Positions 8,997 to 17,135 of a stretch of 64,000 nt of DNA are shown here, one piece after another. The notes beneath the pieces were generated by a model, which had not been told where the DNA came from, did not search any database, and saw only the letters and a program-made list of their open reading frames with translations. Each line of letters opens with the position of its first letter. Position 1 is the first letter of the stretch. The translations under genes were made by a program, and so were the position numbers. Origin of the DNA: Bacillota bacterium (GTDB lineage Bacteria; Bacillota; Clostridia; Christensenellales; CAG-138); assembly GCA_023455425.1 (NCBI GenBank), contig JAEYCM010000020.1, positions 1 to 64,000 of the forward strand, written 5' to 3'.

Positions 8997-9470
8997 ATGC
9001 CTTCTTTTTCCGATATTGGCAAAAAACTTTCCAATCTTGCAGAATCCGCCGGAAAAAAATCCGGCGAAGTGTTGGAGACTGCCCGCCTGAACTCCGAAAT
9101 AGGCGGTTTTGAGGATAACATGGCCGATCTGCAGTTTGAACTGGGCCGGGCGTATTACGAGCAAAACAAGGATAATCCGGAGGGACCGTTCGAAGAAACT
9201 ATCCGGCAGATCCTTAGGTGCGAGCAGGAGATTCGCATACGCAGCGAGCGGCTGATTTCCTTAAAAGGGATGATGTACTGTCCTTCGTGTGACGCGGTCA
9301 TCGGCATGGGGGATGGGTTTTGCAGCAAGTGCGGCGCGCCGCTGCCCACCGTGAAGGAAGAGAAGGCGGAGGATATGACCCAGTGCCCGAATTGCGGGTC
9401 TGCGCTTTCTGCCGAGCAGGCATACTGTAACAAGTGTGGATATCTCGTGCAGGATAAGCTTTCCATATAG
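8997..9470 (+). CDS. Zinc-ribbon protein with helical N-terminal domain
   Basis: A 157-residue soluble protein of unknown function. Residues 1-95 look helical and charged, without a membrane segment. The C-terminal third holds two zinc ribbons: CPSC paired with CSKC, and CPNC paired with CNKC. Such double ribbons usually have a structural or binding role. The ATG at 8997 follows GGAGGT at 8985-8990. It lies 16 bases before the STAS gene and appears co-transcribed with the sigma-factor module, which makes a link to that module plausible but unproven. Confidence 0.8.
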   Translation: MPSFSDIGKKLSNLAESAGKKSGEVLETARLNSEIGGFEDNMADLQFELGRAYYEQNKDNPEGPFEETIRQILRCEQEIRIRSERLISLKGMMYCPSCDAVIGMGDGFCSKCGAPLPTVKEEKAEDMTQCPNCGSALSAEQAYCNKCGYLVQDKLSI

Positions 9471-9486
9471 TTGAGGGGGAAATCTC

Positions 9487-9804
9487 ATGCTCAAACAAAT
9501 GCAGTTTGATGAAGAGAAACAGATTTGGCGCGGCAACCTGTTTGGAGATCTGGACGCCGTCCAGGCGCCCAAGCTGATTTCAGCCATCCACGATGCGCTC
9601 GAAACCCATGCGGTACCGGTTGTGTTTGATTGCAAGCAGCTGGATTTTATCGATAGCATGGGCCTTGGGGCTTTGGTCAAAATGCGCAAGATGGCGGAGG
9701 CGAAAGATTGTACCGTCAGGCTTTTGCGCATGAAGCCGCGCATCCACAAGCTCTTTGTAATTACCGGATTGGACAGCTCTTTTGGAATTGAGGTGGAGCC
9801 ATGA
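9487..9804 (+). CDS. STAS-domain anti-anti-sigma factor
   Basis: A 105-residue single STAS domain of the SpoIIAA/RsbV type. The conserved loop reads DSMGLG (about residues 58-63), where the Ser is the usual phosphorylation site used by the cognate kinase/anti-sigma factor. In partner switching, the unphosphorylated form binds the anti-sigma ATPase and frees the sigma factor. Shine-Dalgarno GAGGGG precedes the ATG. The stop overlaps the next start by 4 bases (ATGA), so translation is coupled. Confidence 0.88.
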   Translation: MLKQMQFDEEKQIWRGNLFGDLDAVQAPKLISAIHDALETHAVPVVFDCKQLDFIDSMGLGALVKMRKMAEAKDCTVRLLRMKPRIHKLFVITGLDSSFGIEVEP

Positions 9805-10175
9805 TGGAGGAGATCGTTCGCCTGACATTGCCCGCCAAAGCGGAATATTTGATGACGGCAAGGCTGGTGGCGGGGTGCTTGGCTGGCCAGGCCGGATTTG
9901 ACATGGAAGAAATTGAGGATGTCAAAACCGCGCTTTCGGAAGCCTGCCTGCTTTTGATTCCCTGCATGCAGCAGCCGGGTACTTTGGACCTGCAGCTTTG
10001 CATTAAAGACGGCATCAGCGCTAAAGTTTCCGCCAATTGTTCTCCGGAAAGCTGCCCCAACACGCCGGAGCGGCAATTCAGCGTATTCCTGCTGCAGGCG
10101 CTTTGCAATGAGTTTGAGTTCTCCTATAACGGCGGAGAAAGCGAGTACCGTTTTTATAAGGCGCTCTCCGATTAA
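9801..10175 (+). CDS. Degenerate RsbW/SpoIIAB-like anti-sigma ATPase homologue
   Basis: A 124-residue GHKL-fold relative. Its N-terminal half aligns with the RsbW family (PAKAEY, EEIEDVKTALSEAC), but where the family has the N-box Asn (SEACTNA) this reads SEACLLL, and the DxGxG box is absent. ATP binding and kinase activity therefore look lost. By position it replaces SpoIIAB/RsbW between the STAS and sigma genes. It may act as a scaffold, a non-catalytic sigma binder or a decoy; all are inference. A canonical ATPase of the same family follows at 11057. Confidence 0.75.
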   Translation: MMEEIVRLTLPAKAEYLMTARLVAGCLAGQAGFDMEEIEDVKTALSEACLLLIPCMQQPGTLDLQLCIKDGISAKVSANCSPESCPNTPERQFSVFLLQALCNEFEFSYNGGESEYRFYKALSD

Positions 10176-10216
10176 ATGCATGCGCTGCCATCAGCAGGAA
10201 AGGAGGGTGCCGCGCG

Positions 10217-10957
10217 TTGGAAGAAGCTTACGAATACGATGAATTGATGTTTGAATATTGTAGAACCCGGGACATTGCGCTGCGCAATGACCTTTTAAGC
10301 CATTATCTGTTCATTGCGGAAATTGCGGCCAAGAAGTTCGTAGGCCGCGGCGTGGACTATGACGATCTGTTGCAGGTAGCATCCCTTGCGCTCATCCGGG
10401 CGTTGGAGCGATTCGACTGCACGCGCAATGTCAAGTTTGGCAGCTTTGCCACACCTTCTGTGATCGGTGAAATCAAGAACTATTTCCGGGACAGGAGCCG
10501 TTCCATCCGGCTGCCCCGCCGCGCCACGGAGTTATTAAAAAGGCTCTACGAGGTGCAGGAGTTGTTGACCGTCCGCATGGACAGGCCCCCCAGGCCCGAT
10601 GAGATCGCCCGTGAGATGGAGGTTCCCATTGAAACGGTATACGAGCTGATGGAAGTAAAAGCAAGCTCGCAGATCCTTTCGCTGGATGAAACCGTACAGG
10701 GGCAGGACGGGGAAAGAAGCCTGGCGGACCTCATTGGCACGGAATCCGACGAATATATCAGCATTGAAAACGCCGACTTTCTCAAGCGCAGTCTTAGCCA
10801 ACTGACCGAAGAAGAGCGCGGCGTGCTCATTGAGCGCTATGTGAACCACAAAAGCCAGCGTTCTATTGCGGAGGATTTGGGCGTTTCCCAAATGTATGTG
10901 TCGCGTCTGGAGCGCCGCGTGCTGACCAAGCTCAGGGAAAAGCTGGCGGTGGAGTAA
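10217..10957 (+). CDS. RNA polymerase sigma factor, SigB/SigF/SigG family
   Basis: A 246-residue sigma-70 group 3 factor with regions 2, 3 and 4. Region 2 shows DYDDLLQVASLALIRALERF and FGSFATPSVIGEIKNYFRD, region 3 begins near LPRR, and region 4 has the helix-turn-helix SQRSIAEDLGVSQMYVSRLE. This is the family controlled by STAS/ATPase partner switching. The TTG start follows AGGAGGG at 10201-10207. The gene order STAS-ATPase-sigma copies spoIIA and sigB operons, but the proteins diverge enough that I cannot say whether this is sporulation or general stress control. Confidence 0.9.
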   Translation: MEEAYEYDELMFEYCRTRDIALRNDLLSHYLFIAEIAAKKFVGRGVDYDDLLQVASLALIRALERFDCTRNVKFGSFATPSVIGEIKNYFRDRSRSIRLPRRATELLKRLYEVQELLTVRMDRPPRPDEIAREMEVPIETVYELMEVKASSQILSLDETVQGQDGERSLADLIGTESDEYISIENADFLKRSLSQLTEEERGVLIERYVNHKSQRSIAEDLGVSQMYVSRLERRVLTKLREKLAVE

Positions 10958-11056
10958 GATTTGTTGCGGTTTGTTTAGAAGCTTCAAAAGCGGGTATCAA
11001 TACACGTGGAATGGCGTATGCCCTGTGCAAGTCCTGCGCCCGAAACGAGTGATTAG

Positions 11057-11440
11057 ATGTCCGATTGGAATTTTCGCGGCACATTCTTTACACCCGATGA
11101 AATGCGTTTTGTTTTAAAAGACCTGCTCGCCACTATCCGTGAGCAGCTTCCCGTACAGGAAGAGACGTGGTACGACCTTAAAGTGATCCTATACGAGCTT
11201 TGTTCGAATGCCCTTGAACACGGAAAGATTCCGGCGGAGGTCATTGCGGCGGTGTGCAGGAAGGATTGCTGCCTGCATCTGTTGGTATCCGATTCCGGGG
11301 AAGGTTTCTGCCCGGATATTTGTTCGGTCAGCATGGAAGATGAGCGGGGCAGAGGCTTGCATATCGTTCATTCGCTGGCGGATGAAATCGTATTTAACAG
11401 CGCGGCGAATAAGGTTCTGGTGAAGCTCCATATTTCCTGA
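11057..11440 (+). CDS. RsbW-like serine kinase/anti-sigma factor (HATPase_c_2)
   Basis: A 127-residue ATP-binding protein with all key GHKL boxes: N-box YELCSNALEHG, G1 box SDSGEGF, and G2-like RGRGLHIVHSLADEI. It should bind ATP, phosphorylate the STAS protein and hold the sigma factor inactive. It sits downstream of the sigma gene rather than upstream as in typical operons, 99 bases after it, and is followed by a strong terminator. It is the best candidate for the active anti-sigma factor of this cluster. Confidence 0.85.
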   Translation: MSDWNFRGTFFTPDEMRFVLKDLLATIREQLPVQEETWYDLKVILYELCSNALEHGKIPAEVIAAVCRKDCCLHLLVSDSGEGFCPDICSVSMEDERGRGLHIVHSLADEIVFNSAANKVLVKLHIS

Positions 11441-11458
11441 ACAGCATCGTTTTACCCG

Positions 11459-11490
11459 GCATACGGATTCTCCGTATGCTTTTGTTTTTT
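11459..11490 (+). terminator. Intrinsic terminator of the sigma-factor cluster
   Basis: GCATACGGA (11459-11467) and TCCGTATGC (11471-11479) form a 9-bp stem with a three-base loop, followed by a T-run to 11490. Confidence 0.88.
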
Positions 11491-11593
11491 AGGTCATTCT
11501 CATGGAATGGCTTTATACACGAACATTACCGTATAATATAGGAATATCTTATAGGTTTATACGAACAAAGAACAGAAGAATGGGAATTATTAT

Positions 11594-11623
11594 TTGACTT
11601 GAGAGTTGAAGCTGGGGTACTAT
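11594..11623 (+). promoter_or_regulatory. Promoter for purA-purB
   Basis: TTGACT (11594-11599), 18-base spacer, TACTAT (11618-11623), about 43 bases before the purA ATG. A further TATAAT at 11532-11537 lacks a good -35 partner and may be a second start. Confidence 0.6.
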
Positions 11624-11665
11624 GGTAAAGGAAAAAAGCTCAAATACCCTTAAGGAGGAAACCAA

Positions 11666-12940
11666 ATGTCAACCTGCGCGATCGTGGGCGTCAACTGGGG
11701 CGATGAAGGAAAGGGCCGCATGGTCGATCTTTTGGCCAGCCAGTATGATATTGTGGTGCGTTACCAGGGCGGCAGCAATGCCGGCCATACGGTCATCAAC
11801 GAATACGGCAAATTCGCGTTAAACCTCATCCCGTCCGGCATTTTCCGCCCGGATGTGGTCAATATACTCGGCAACGGCACAGTGGTGGATTTGGAGCACC
11901 TGTGCGGGGAAATCGGCCGCCTGAAAGCGGCGGGCATCTCTATTACGCCGGAAAATTTGAAGATCAGCGACCGCAGCATTATCGTGTTTCCCTTCCACAA
12001 GGATCAGGACGGGCTGGAGGAAGCGCGCCTCAAGGATGCGAAATATGGCTCCACCAAGCGCGGCATTGCGCCCGTTTACAGCGATAAATACCAGAAAAAG
12101 GGCATCCAGATGGGCGATCTTCTGCTGCCGGATGTTTTGGAAAAACATTTAAAGACGGTTCTGGAATGGAAGAACCTCATGCTGACAAGTATGTACGGCG
12201 CAAGGCCCTATGCCTATGAGGACATTATGGAATGGCTCCATACGTTTGGCGGTGAGCTCAAGCCCTTTATTACGGATACCGGCGCTTATCTCTATGAGGC
12301 GCACAAGGCGGGCAAGCGCATTTTATTTGAGGCGCAGCTTGGCGCATTGCGGGATATCGAATTCGGCATTTACCCGTTTACCTCTTCGTCCTCTCCGCTT
12401 GCGGCGTACGCGCCGCTTGGCGCTGGTGTTCCCGGCGTAAAGGTGGACGAGGTGCTGGGTATTGTAAAAGCGTATTCCACGTGCGTGGGGGAAGGCCCCT
12501 TCGTTGCGGAATGGTTCGGTCCCGAGGCGGAAGCGCTGCGCGAGGCCGGGGCGGAATATGGCGCAGCCACAGGCCGCCCGCGCCGCGTTGGTCCGTTTGA
12601 TGTGGTGGCCACACGCTACGGCGTGCGCGTACAGGGGGCAACGGGCGTCGCGTTGACTAAAATGGACGTGCTTTCCTATATGGAGCGCATCCCCGTCTGC
12701 GTCGCCTATAAAATCAACGGCAAGACGGTGAAGGAGTTCCCGTTCACGCCGCTTCTTGATTCTGCGGAGCCCGTCATTGAATACCTGCCCGGCTGGGGCG
12801 AGGATATTTCTAAAGTCCGCCGATTTTCAGACTTGCCCAAGGCGGCGCAGGAGTATGTGCTCTATATCGAGCGCGCGCTGGAGTGCCCCGTTCCCTATGT
12901 TTCCGTTGGGCCGGACCGGGAAGCGCTGATTATACGTTAA
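11666..12940 (+). CDS. purA: Adenylosuccinate synthetase
   Basis: PurA joins IMP and aspartate, using GTP, in the first step from IMP to AMP. The 424-residue product carries the N-terminal WGDEGKGR phosphate loop (about residues 11-18), GGSNAGHTV, the IMP-binding GSTKRGIAP segment (family consensus closer to GTTGRGIGP) and the C-terminal base-recognition TKMDVL segment. AAGGAGG upstream fixes the ATG at 11666. It is followed 18 bases later by purB, the next enzyme of the same branch, in an apparent two-gene operon. Confidence 0.96.
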   Translation: MSTCAIVGVNWGDEGKGRMVDLLASQYDIVVRYQGGSNAGHTVINEYGKFALNLIPSGIFRPDVVNILGNGTVVDLEHLCGEIGRLKAAGISITPENLKISDRSIIVFPFHKDQDGLEEARLKDAKYGSTKRGIAPVYSDKYQKKGIQMGDLLLPDVLEKHLKTVLEWKNLMLTSMYGARPYAYEDIMEWLHTFGGELKPFITDTGAYLYEAHKAGKRILFEAQLGALRDIEFGIYPFTSSSSPLAAYAPLGAGVPGVKVDEVLGIVKAYSTCVGEGPFVAEWFGPEAEALREAGAEYGAATGRPRRVGPFDVVATRYGVRVQGATGVALTKMDVLSYMERIPVCVAYKINGKTVKEFPFTPLLDSAEPVIEYLPGWGEDISKVRRFSDLPKAAQEYVLYIERALECPVPYVSVGPDREALIIR

Positions 12941-12958
12941 AGAACAGGAGCAGGTTCC

Positions 12959-14392
12959 ATGCAGCATACGGATACCTATGAGAGCCCGCTGTGCAGCCGC
13001 TACGCGTCAAAGGACATGCAGCGGCTGTTCTCTGCCGATACGCGGACCATTACATGGCGCAAGCTGTGGGTAGCGCTTGCCCAAGCCGAACACGCGCTCG
13101 GCCTGCCTGTGGCACAAGAGCAGGTGGAAGAGCTGCGCGCGCACGTTGCGGATATCGATTATGCCGCCATCGCGGAAAAGGAAAAGCAAAATAGGCACGA
13201 CGTCATGGCCCATGTCTATGGCTACGGGCTTGTCTGCCCCAAGGCCGCGGGCATCATCCACCTGGGAGCTACAAGCTGTTATGTGACGGACAACGCGGAC
13301 ATCCTCATATACCGCGACGCGCTGAATCAGACGTTAAAAAAGCTTCTTGGCGTCATCCGGAATCTTGCGGCGTTCGCAAAAGAATACCGCGCGCTGCCCG
13401 CGCTTGGGTATACGCATTTTCAGCCTGCGCAGCCGGTCACGGTCGGTAAGCGCGCGACGCTCTGGATGCAGGATTTCGTCATGGACGTGGAAGAACTGCT
13501 GTTTGTGCGGGACAGCCTGCGCCTGTTGGGCAGCAAGGGCACGACCGGCACGCAGGCAAGTTTTTTGGAGTTGTTTGACGGCGACCATGAAAAGGTGAAA
13601 CGCCTGGACCGGATGATCGCAGAAGCGTTTTCAATGCCTGGTTCTTATCCGGTTTCCGGGCAGACATACCCAAGGAAAGTCGATTCTCGCATCCTCAATG
13701 CGCTTTCCGCCATTGCGCAGAGCGCGTATCGGTTTGCAAATGATCTAAGGCTGCTCCAGCACGAACATGAAGTGGAGGAGCCGTTTGAAAAAGGGCAGGT
13801 TGGGTCTTCCGCCATGGCCTACAAGCGCAACCCCATGCGCAGCGAGCGTATTTGTTCGCTCGCGCGTTACGTCATAGCGAACGCGCAGAACGCAGCTATG
13901 ACTGCTTCCACCCAGTGGCTGGAGCGTACGCTCGATGATTCCGCAAACCGAAGGATCGCTCTGCCCGAAGGGTTTTTAGCGGTGGACGCCATACTCAATC
14001 TAATGCTCAACGTCACGGATGGCCTGAAGGTGTATCCCGCCGTTATCCGTAAAAATCTGATGGAGCAGATGCCCTTCATGGCGACGGAAAACCTGCTGAT
14101 GGAAGCGGTAAAGCGCGGAGGAGACCGGCAGGAACTGCATGAAGTGATCCGGGCACATTCCATGGCCGCAGCTTTGCGCATGAAAGAAGAGGGCGTTCCC
14201 TGCGACCTGATGGAGCGCCTCTCGGCCGATAAGCGCATGGGACTGACCGCCGCCGATATCAACGATATTCTGGAACCCGCTGCCTATGTCGGCCGTGCGC
14301 CCGAACAGGTGCTCGAATATCTCAACGACGTGGTGGAACCTTTGCTGCAGGCGCACGATGCGCAGAAGGTCACGGCGACCATCCAGGTATAA
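12959..14392 (+). CDS. purB: Adenylosuccinate lyase
   Basis: PurB removes fumarate from SAICAR and from adenylosuccinate, so it serves both IMP and AMP synthesis. The 477-residue protein belongs to the fumarase/aspartase superfamily. Its signature loop reads SSAMAYKRNPMRSER (around residues 282-296), with the catalytic Ser in the flexible SSxMxxKxNP motif. An earlier conserved GATSCYVTDN segment is also visible. It overlaps no gene and its stop lies 4 bases from the end of the convergent mntP gene. Confidence 0.96.
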   Translation: MQHTDTYESPLCSRYASKDMQRLFSADTRTITWRKLWVALAQAEHALGLPVAQEQVEELRAHVADIDYAAIAEKEKQNRHDVMAHVYGYGLVCPKAAGIIHLGATSCYVTDNADILIYRDALNQTLKKLLGVIRNLAAFAKEYRALPALGYTHFQPAQPVTVGKRATLWMQDFVMDVEELLFVRDSLRLLGSKGTTGTQASFLELFDGDHEKVKRLDRMIAEAFSMPGSYPVSGQTYPRKVDSRILNALSAIAQSAYRFANDLRLLQHEHEVEEPFEKGQVGSSAMAYKRNPMRSERICSLARYVIANAQNAAMTASTQWLERTLDDSANRRIALPEGFLAVDAILNLMLNVTDGLKVYPAVIRKNLMEQMPFMATENLLMEAVKRGGDRQELHEVIRAHSMAAALRMKEEGVPCDLMERLSADKRMGLTAADINDILEPAAYVGRAPEQVLEYLNDVVEPLLQAHDAQKVTATIQV

Positions 14393-14396
14393 TATC

Positions 14397-14960
14397 TCAG
14401 CCCAGCAGGTGCTCCAGTAAAATTTTAAAACCGATCAATATCAGCACGATGCCTCCAACAAGCTCTGCCCTTCTTTGAAACATGCAGCCGACCCGGTGAC
14501 CGATCATCACGCCGATAAAGCACATGACGGCGGTAATGCCGCCGATCACGACGGCGCACGGAAGTATGTTTGCATGCTGTATGGCAAGGCTGATGCCCGC
14601 GGCAAGCGCATCGATACTGGTTGCCAAGGCGAGCACAAGCAGCGTACGTGTGTTTGATATTCCAGGCGGGGGCCCGCAATCGTCCGTAATGCGCGCACTT
14701 TCACGGATCATGCGGATGCCGATGAACGAAAGCAGCCCCAGGGCGACCCAATGATCCACGTTTTCGATGTATTCATCCACCGAAATTCCCGCAAGGTAGC
14801 CCAAGGCCGGCATCAACGCCTGAAATAAGCCGAAAAGCAGCGCGACCTTGAGCGCATGCGACGGCTGCAGTGCCCTCATGCGGATGCCTTCGGAGATGGC
14901 TGCGGTAAACGCATCCATCCCAAGGGCTACGGCAAGCAGCAAAAGCTCGAAGTGTTCCAA
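14397..14960 (-). CDS. mntP: MntP-type manganese efflux pump
   Basis: A 187-residue polytopic membrane protein with about six helices. Family features are the N-terminal LLAVALGMDAF motif, which contains the Asp needed for metal transport, and a second ATSIDALAAG motif in the internally duplicated half. MntP exports Mn(II). The TTG start is supported by GGGAGG just upstream on the minus strand. I looked for a manganese yybP-ykoY riboswitch in the 260-base divergent spacer and could not recognise one. It is the only minus-strand gene between 1 and 44 kb. Confidence 0.9.
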   Translation of the reverse strand: MEHFELLLLAVALGMDAFTAAISEGIRMRALQPSHALKVALLFGLFQALMPALGYLAGISVDEYIENVDHWVALGLLSFIGIRMIRESARITDDCGPPPGISNTRTLLVLALATSIDALAAGISLAIQHANILPCAVVIGGITAVMCFIGVMIGHRVGCMFQRRAELVGGIVLILIGFKILLEHLLG

Positions 14961-15090
14961 TACAAGCCTCCCTAAAGCAGAACGCTTTTACTCCGGTATG
15001 AGTCCTTCTCAAAAATGGTAGTATGCGCCGTACCGTTTCATGACCAAAAAGGTGAAAAAAGCGCAATCATGCATGCTTTTTGGAATACGC

Positions 15091-15119
15091 TTGCCAACAG
15101 ATGGCGGGCATGCTATAAT
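15091..15119 (+). promoter_or_regulatory. Extended -10 promoter for the rimP-nusA-infB operon
   Basis: TTGCCA (15091-15096), 17-base spacer, TATAAT (15114-15119) with an upstream TG (extended -10). This is one of the best promoters in the window and fits a large translation operon. Confidence 0.85.
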
Positions 15120-15149
15120 ACAGCTTGTCGGAATTGTTGGTGTGTTAGG

Positions 15150-15180
15150 AGAGTGGGGAGCCCCACTCTTTCATTTTGAT
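15150..15180 (+). promoter_or_regulatory. Terminator-like leader hairpin before rimP
   Basis: GAGTGGG (15151-15157) can pair with CCCACTC (15162-15168) around a four-base loop, followed by TTTCATTTTGA. It lies about 25 bases into the predicted transcript and 50 bases before rimP. It could act as an attenuator or processing site for the operon; this is inferred from position and shape only. Confidence 0.5.
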
Positions 15181-15226
15181 AAGACGGTTCCGCCGCCTGG
15201 CGGTAAATTAAAACGGAGGGTATTGA

Positions 15227-15682
15227 TTGAAGACTGTTGACTTGGTGCAGGCATTGGTGCAAGGCGCCGTATCGGATTTAGGTTACGAGCTGATCGATGT
15301 TGAATTTCAAAAAGAGCAAACAGATTGGATTCTTACATTATATATAGATTCACCAAACGGCATTACCGTTGATGATTGTGAGCGTGTGAGCCGCGCCGTC
15401 GAGCCGTTGCTTGACGAGGCGGATCCTATTGCGCAATCCTATTTTTTAAGCGTCTCTTCGCCGGGGCTTGACCGGCCCCTCAAGAAGGACCGGGATTTTG
15501 AGCGCAGCCTCAACAAGGATATCGTCGTCAAACTTTACGCGCCGCAGGACAAGAAAAAAGAGTTTATCGGGACGTTGCTGCGCTTTGACGCGGAGTCCCT
15601 GACTATAGCGGAAAAGAACGGCAAAGAGCGGACCATACTCCGCAAGGATGCGGCAAATATCCGCCCGCATATCGTTTTTTAA
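15227..15682 (+). CDS. rimP: Ribosome maturation factor RimP
   Basis: RimP helps assemble the 30S subunit. The 151-residue product shows the N-terminal alpha/beta domain (YELIDVEFQKE, LYIDSPNGITVDDCERVSR) with the highly conserved SSPGLDRPL motif (about residues 81-89), followed by an SH3-like C-terminal domain. The TTG start is supported by GGAGGG at 15215-15220. It is the first gene of the rimP-nusA-infB operon, as in most bacteria. Confidence 0.94.
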   Translation: MKTVDLVQALVQGAVSDLGYELIDVEFQKEQTDWILTLYIDSPNGITVDDCERVSRAVEPLLDEADPIAQSYFLSVSSPGLDRPLKKDRDFERSLNKDIVVKLYAPQDKKKEFIGTLLRFDAESLTIAEKNGKERTILRKDAANIRPHIVF

Positions 15683-15735
15683 TAAAAACAAGATAAAGGT
15701 ACATTTTATTTGATAGAGTAAGGGGAGTGCGAACT

Positions 15736-16833
15736 ATGAATGCCGAATTTATGAATGCGCTCAACGCCATAGAAAAAGAGCGCGGCATCAACAAAGAAAT
15801 ACTCATCGACGCGGTGGAAAACGCGTTGATTTCCGCTTACCGCCGCAATTTCGGCACTTCCAACAACGTCCGTGCGGAAGTGGACCGGGATACCGGTGAG
15901 ATCCAGCTCTATGCTTCCAAGTCCGTTGTGGAAGTGGTGGACAATCCGCACTCCGAAATCTCTTTGGAAAACGCCCGCAAGATCAATACCCTGTATGAAG
16001 TGGGCGACGTTCTCGAAGAAGAGGTCAAGCCCAAGAACTTTGGGCGCATCGCGGCGCAGACGGCCAAACAGGTCGTTGTGCAGCGCATCCGTGAGGCGGA
16101 GCGCGGCGTGATCTATGACGAGTATGTGGAAAAAGAGAACGAGGTATTGACCGCTATCGTACAGCGCGTGGAAAAGAGCGGCGCGTATGTGGAGCTTGGC
16201 AAAACCGATGGTCTTTTAGCGCCTAATGAAATGATTCCGGGCGAAAGCTTTGAAAGCAACGACCGCATCAAGGTCTATGTGCTTGAAGTGCGCAAAACCA
16301 ACAAGGGGCCGCAGGTGCTGGTTTCTCGCACGCATCCGGGCCTTGTCAAGCGCCTGTTCGAGCTGGAGGTGCCAGAAATTCAATCCGGCATCGTGCAGAT
16401 CCGCTCCATTGCGCGCGAGGCGGGCTTCCGTACCAAGGTGGCCGTATCCTCCAACGATACGCAGGTGGATCCGGTGGGCGCCTGCGTCGGTCAGCGCGGC
16501 ATCCGCGTGGAGCGCATCGTATCGGAGCTTCATAACGAAAAGATCGATATTATCGAATGGGATCCCGATTCCGCGGTCTATATCGCAAAGGCGCTAAGCC
16601 CGGCCAAGGTGCTCATGGTGTATATCAATGAAGCGGAGAAGGCCGCAAAGGTCATCGTGCCGGACAACCAGCTTTCCCTTGCTATCGGCAAGGAAGGGCA
16701 GAACGCCCGCCTTGCAGCCAAGCTCACCGGCTGGAAGATCGATATCAAGAATCAGTCCCAGGCTGAAGAAGCGATGGCGAACATGTTCAGCGAGCCTGCG
16801 GCGGCCGAAGAAGAGGAAGAAGACCTGTTCTAA
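15736..16833 (+). CDS. nusA: Transcription termination/antitermination factor NusA
   Basis: NusA binds RNA polymerase and RNA to modulate pausing, termination and antitermination. The 365-residue protein has the N-terminal polymerase-binding domain, an S1 domain (about 135-200), and two KH domains (VDPVGACVGQRGIRV and LAIGKEGQNARLAAKLTGWKIDI). It lacks the C-terminal acidic repeats of E. coli NusA, as is normal in Firmicutes. ATG at 15736 is preferred over a GTG at 15727, because AAGGGGAG sits at about 15720-15726 and leaves proper spacing only for the ATG. Confidence 0.96.
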   Translation: MNAEFMNALNAIEKERGINKEILIDAVENALISAYRRNFGTSNNVRAEVDRDTGEIQLYASKSVVEVVDNPHSEISLENARKINTLYEVGDVLEEEVKPKNFGRIAAQTAKQVVVQRIREAERGVIYDEYVEKENEVLTAIVQRVEKSGAYVELGKTDGLLAPNEMIPGESFESNDRIKVYVLEVRKTNKGPQVLVSRTHPGLVKRLFELEVPEIQSGIVQIRSIAREAGFRTKVAVSSNDTQVDPVGACVGQRGIRVERIVSELHNEKIDIIEWDPDSAVYIAKALSPAKVLMVYINEAEKAAKVIVPDNQLSLAIGKEGQNARLAAKLTGWKIDIKNQSQAEEAMANMFSEPAAAEEEEEDLF

Positions 16834-16862
16834 ACGGCAAATAAGGATAAACGGGGTGCGGT

Positions 16863-17135
16863 ATGGCGGCAAAGAAAGTGCCGATGCGCATGTGTGTCGG
16901 CTGCCGCGTGATGCGGTCAAAAAAAGAGATGCTGCGCGTGGTCCGCTCATCGGAGGGGCAAGTGAGCATTGACCCGACCGGAAAAGCGGCGGGCCGCGGC
17001 GCTTATATCTGCAAGGATATCGCCTGCCTGGAACGCGCGATTAAGACGCGGGGGTTGGAGAGGGCGTTCGAGCAAAAGGTGGAGCCTGAGCTTTATGAAA
17101 CGCTCAAAACGGATTTTATGAAACAGTATGGATGA
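16863..17135 (+). CDS. rnpM: YlxR family protein (RnpM, RNase P modulator)
   Basis: A 90-residue basic protein of the YlxR family with the usual N-terminal RMCVGCRVMRSKKEMLRVVR signature and GKAAGRGAYIC. In B. subtilis YlxR has been renamed RnpM because it binds the RNase P RNA and lowers its activity. It lies between nusA and ylxQ, as in the conserved operon. Its last 8 bases overlap the start of ylxQ. Confidence 0.92.
   Translation: MAAKKVPMRMCVGCRVMRSKKEMLRVVRSSEGQVSIDPTGKAAGRGAYICKDIACLERAIKTRGLERAFEQKVEPELYETLKTDFMKQYG

Noticed and set aside
11525..11540. TATAAT at 11532 as the main purA promoter
   Set aside because: There is no acceptable -35 at 16-18 bases; the TTGACT/TACTAT pair at 11594-11623 is the better candidate.
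14961..15090. Manganese (yybP-ykoY) riboswitch upstream of mntP
   Set aside because: Neither the conserved loops nor a terminator/anti-terminator arrangement could be seen on the minus strand.
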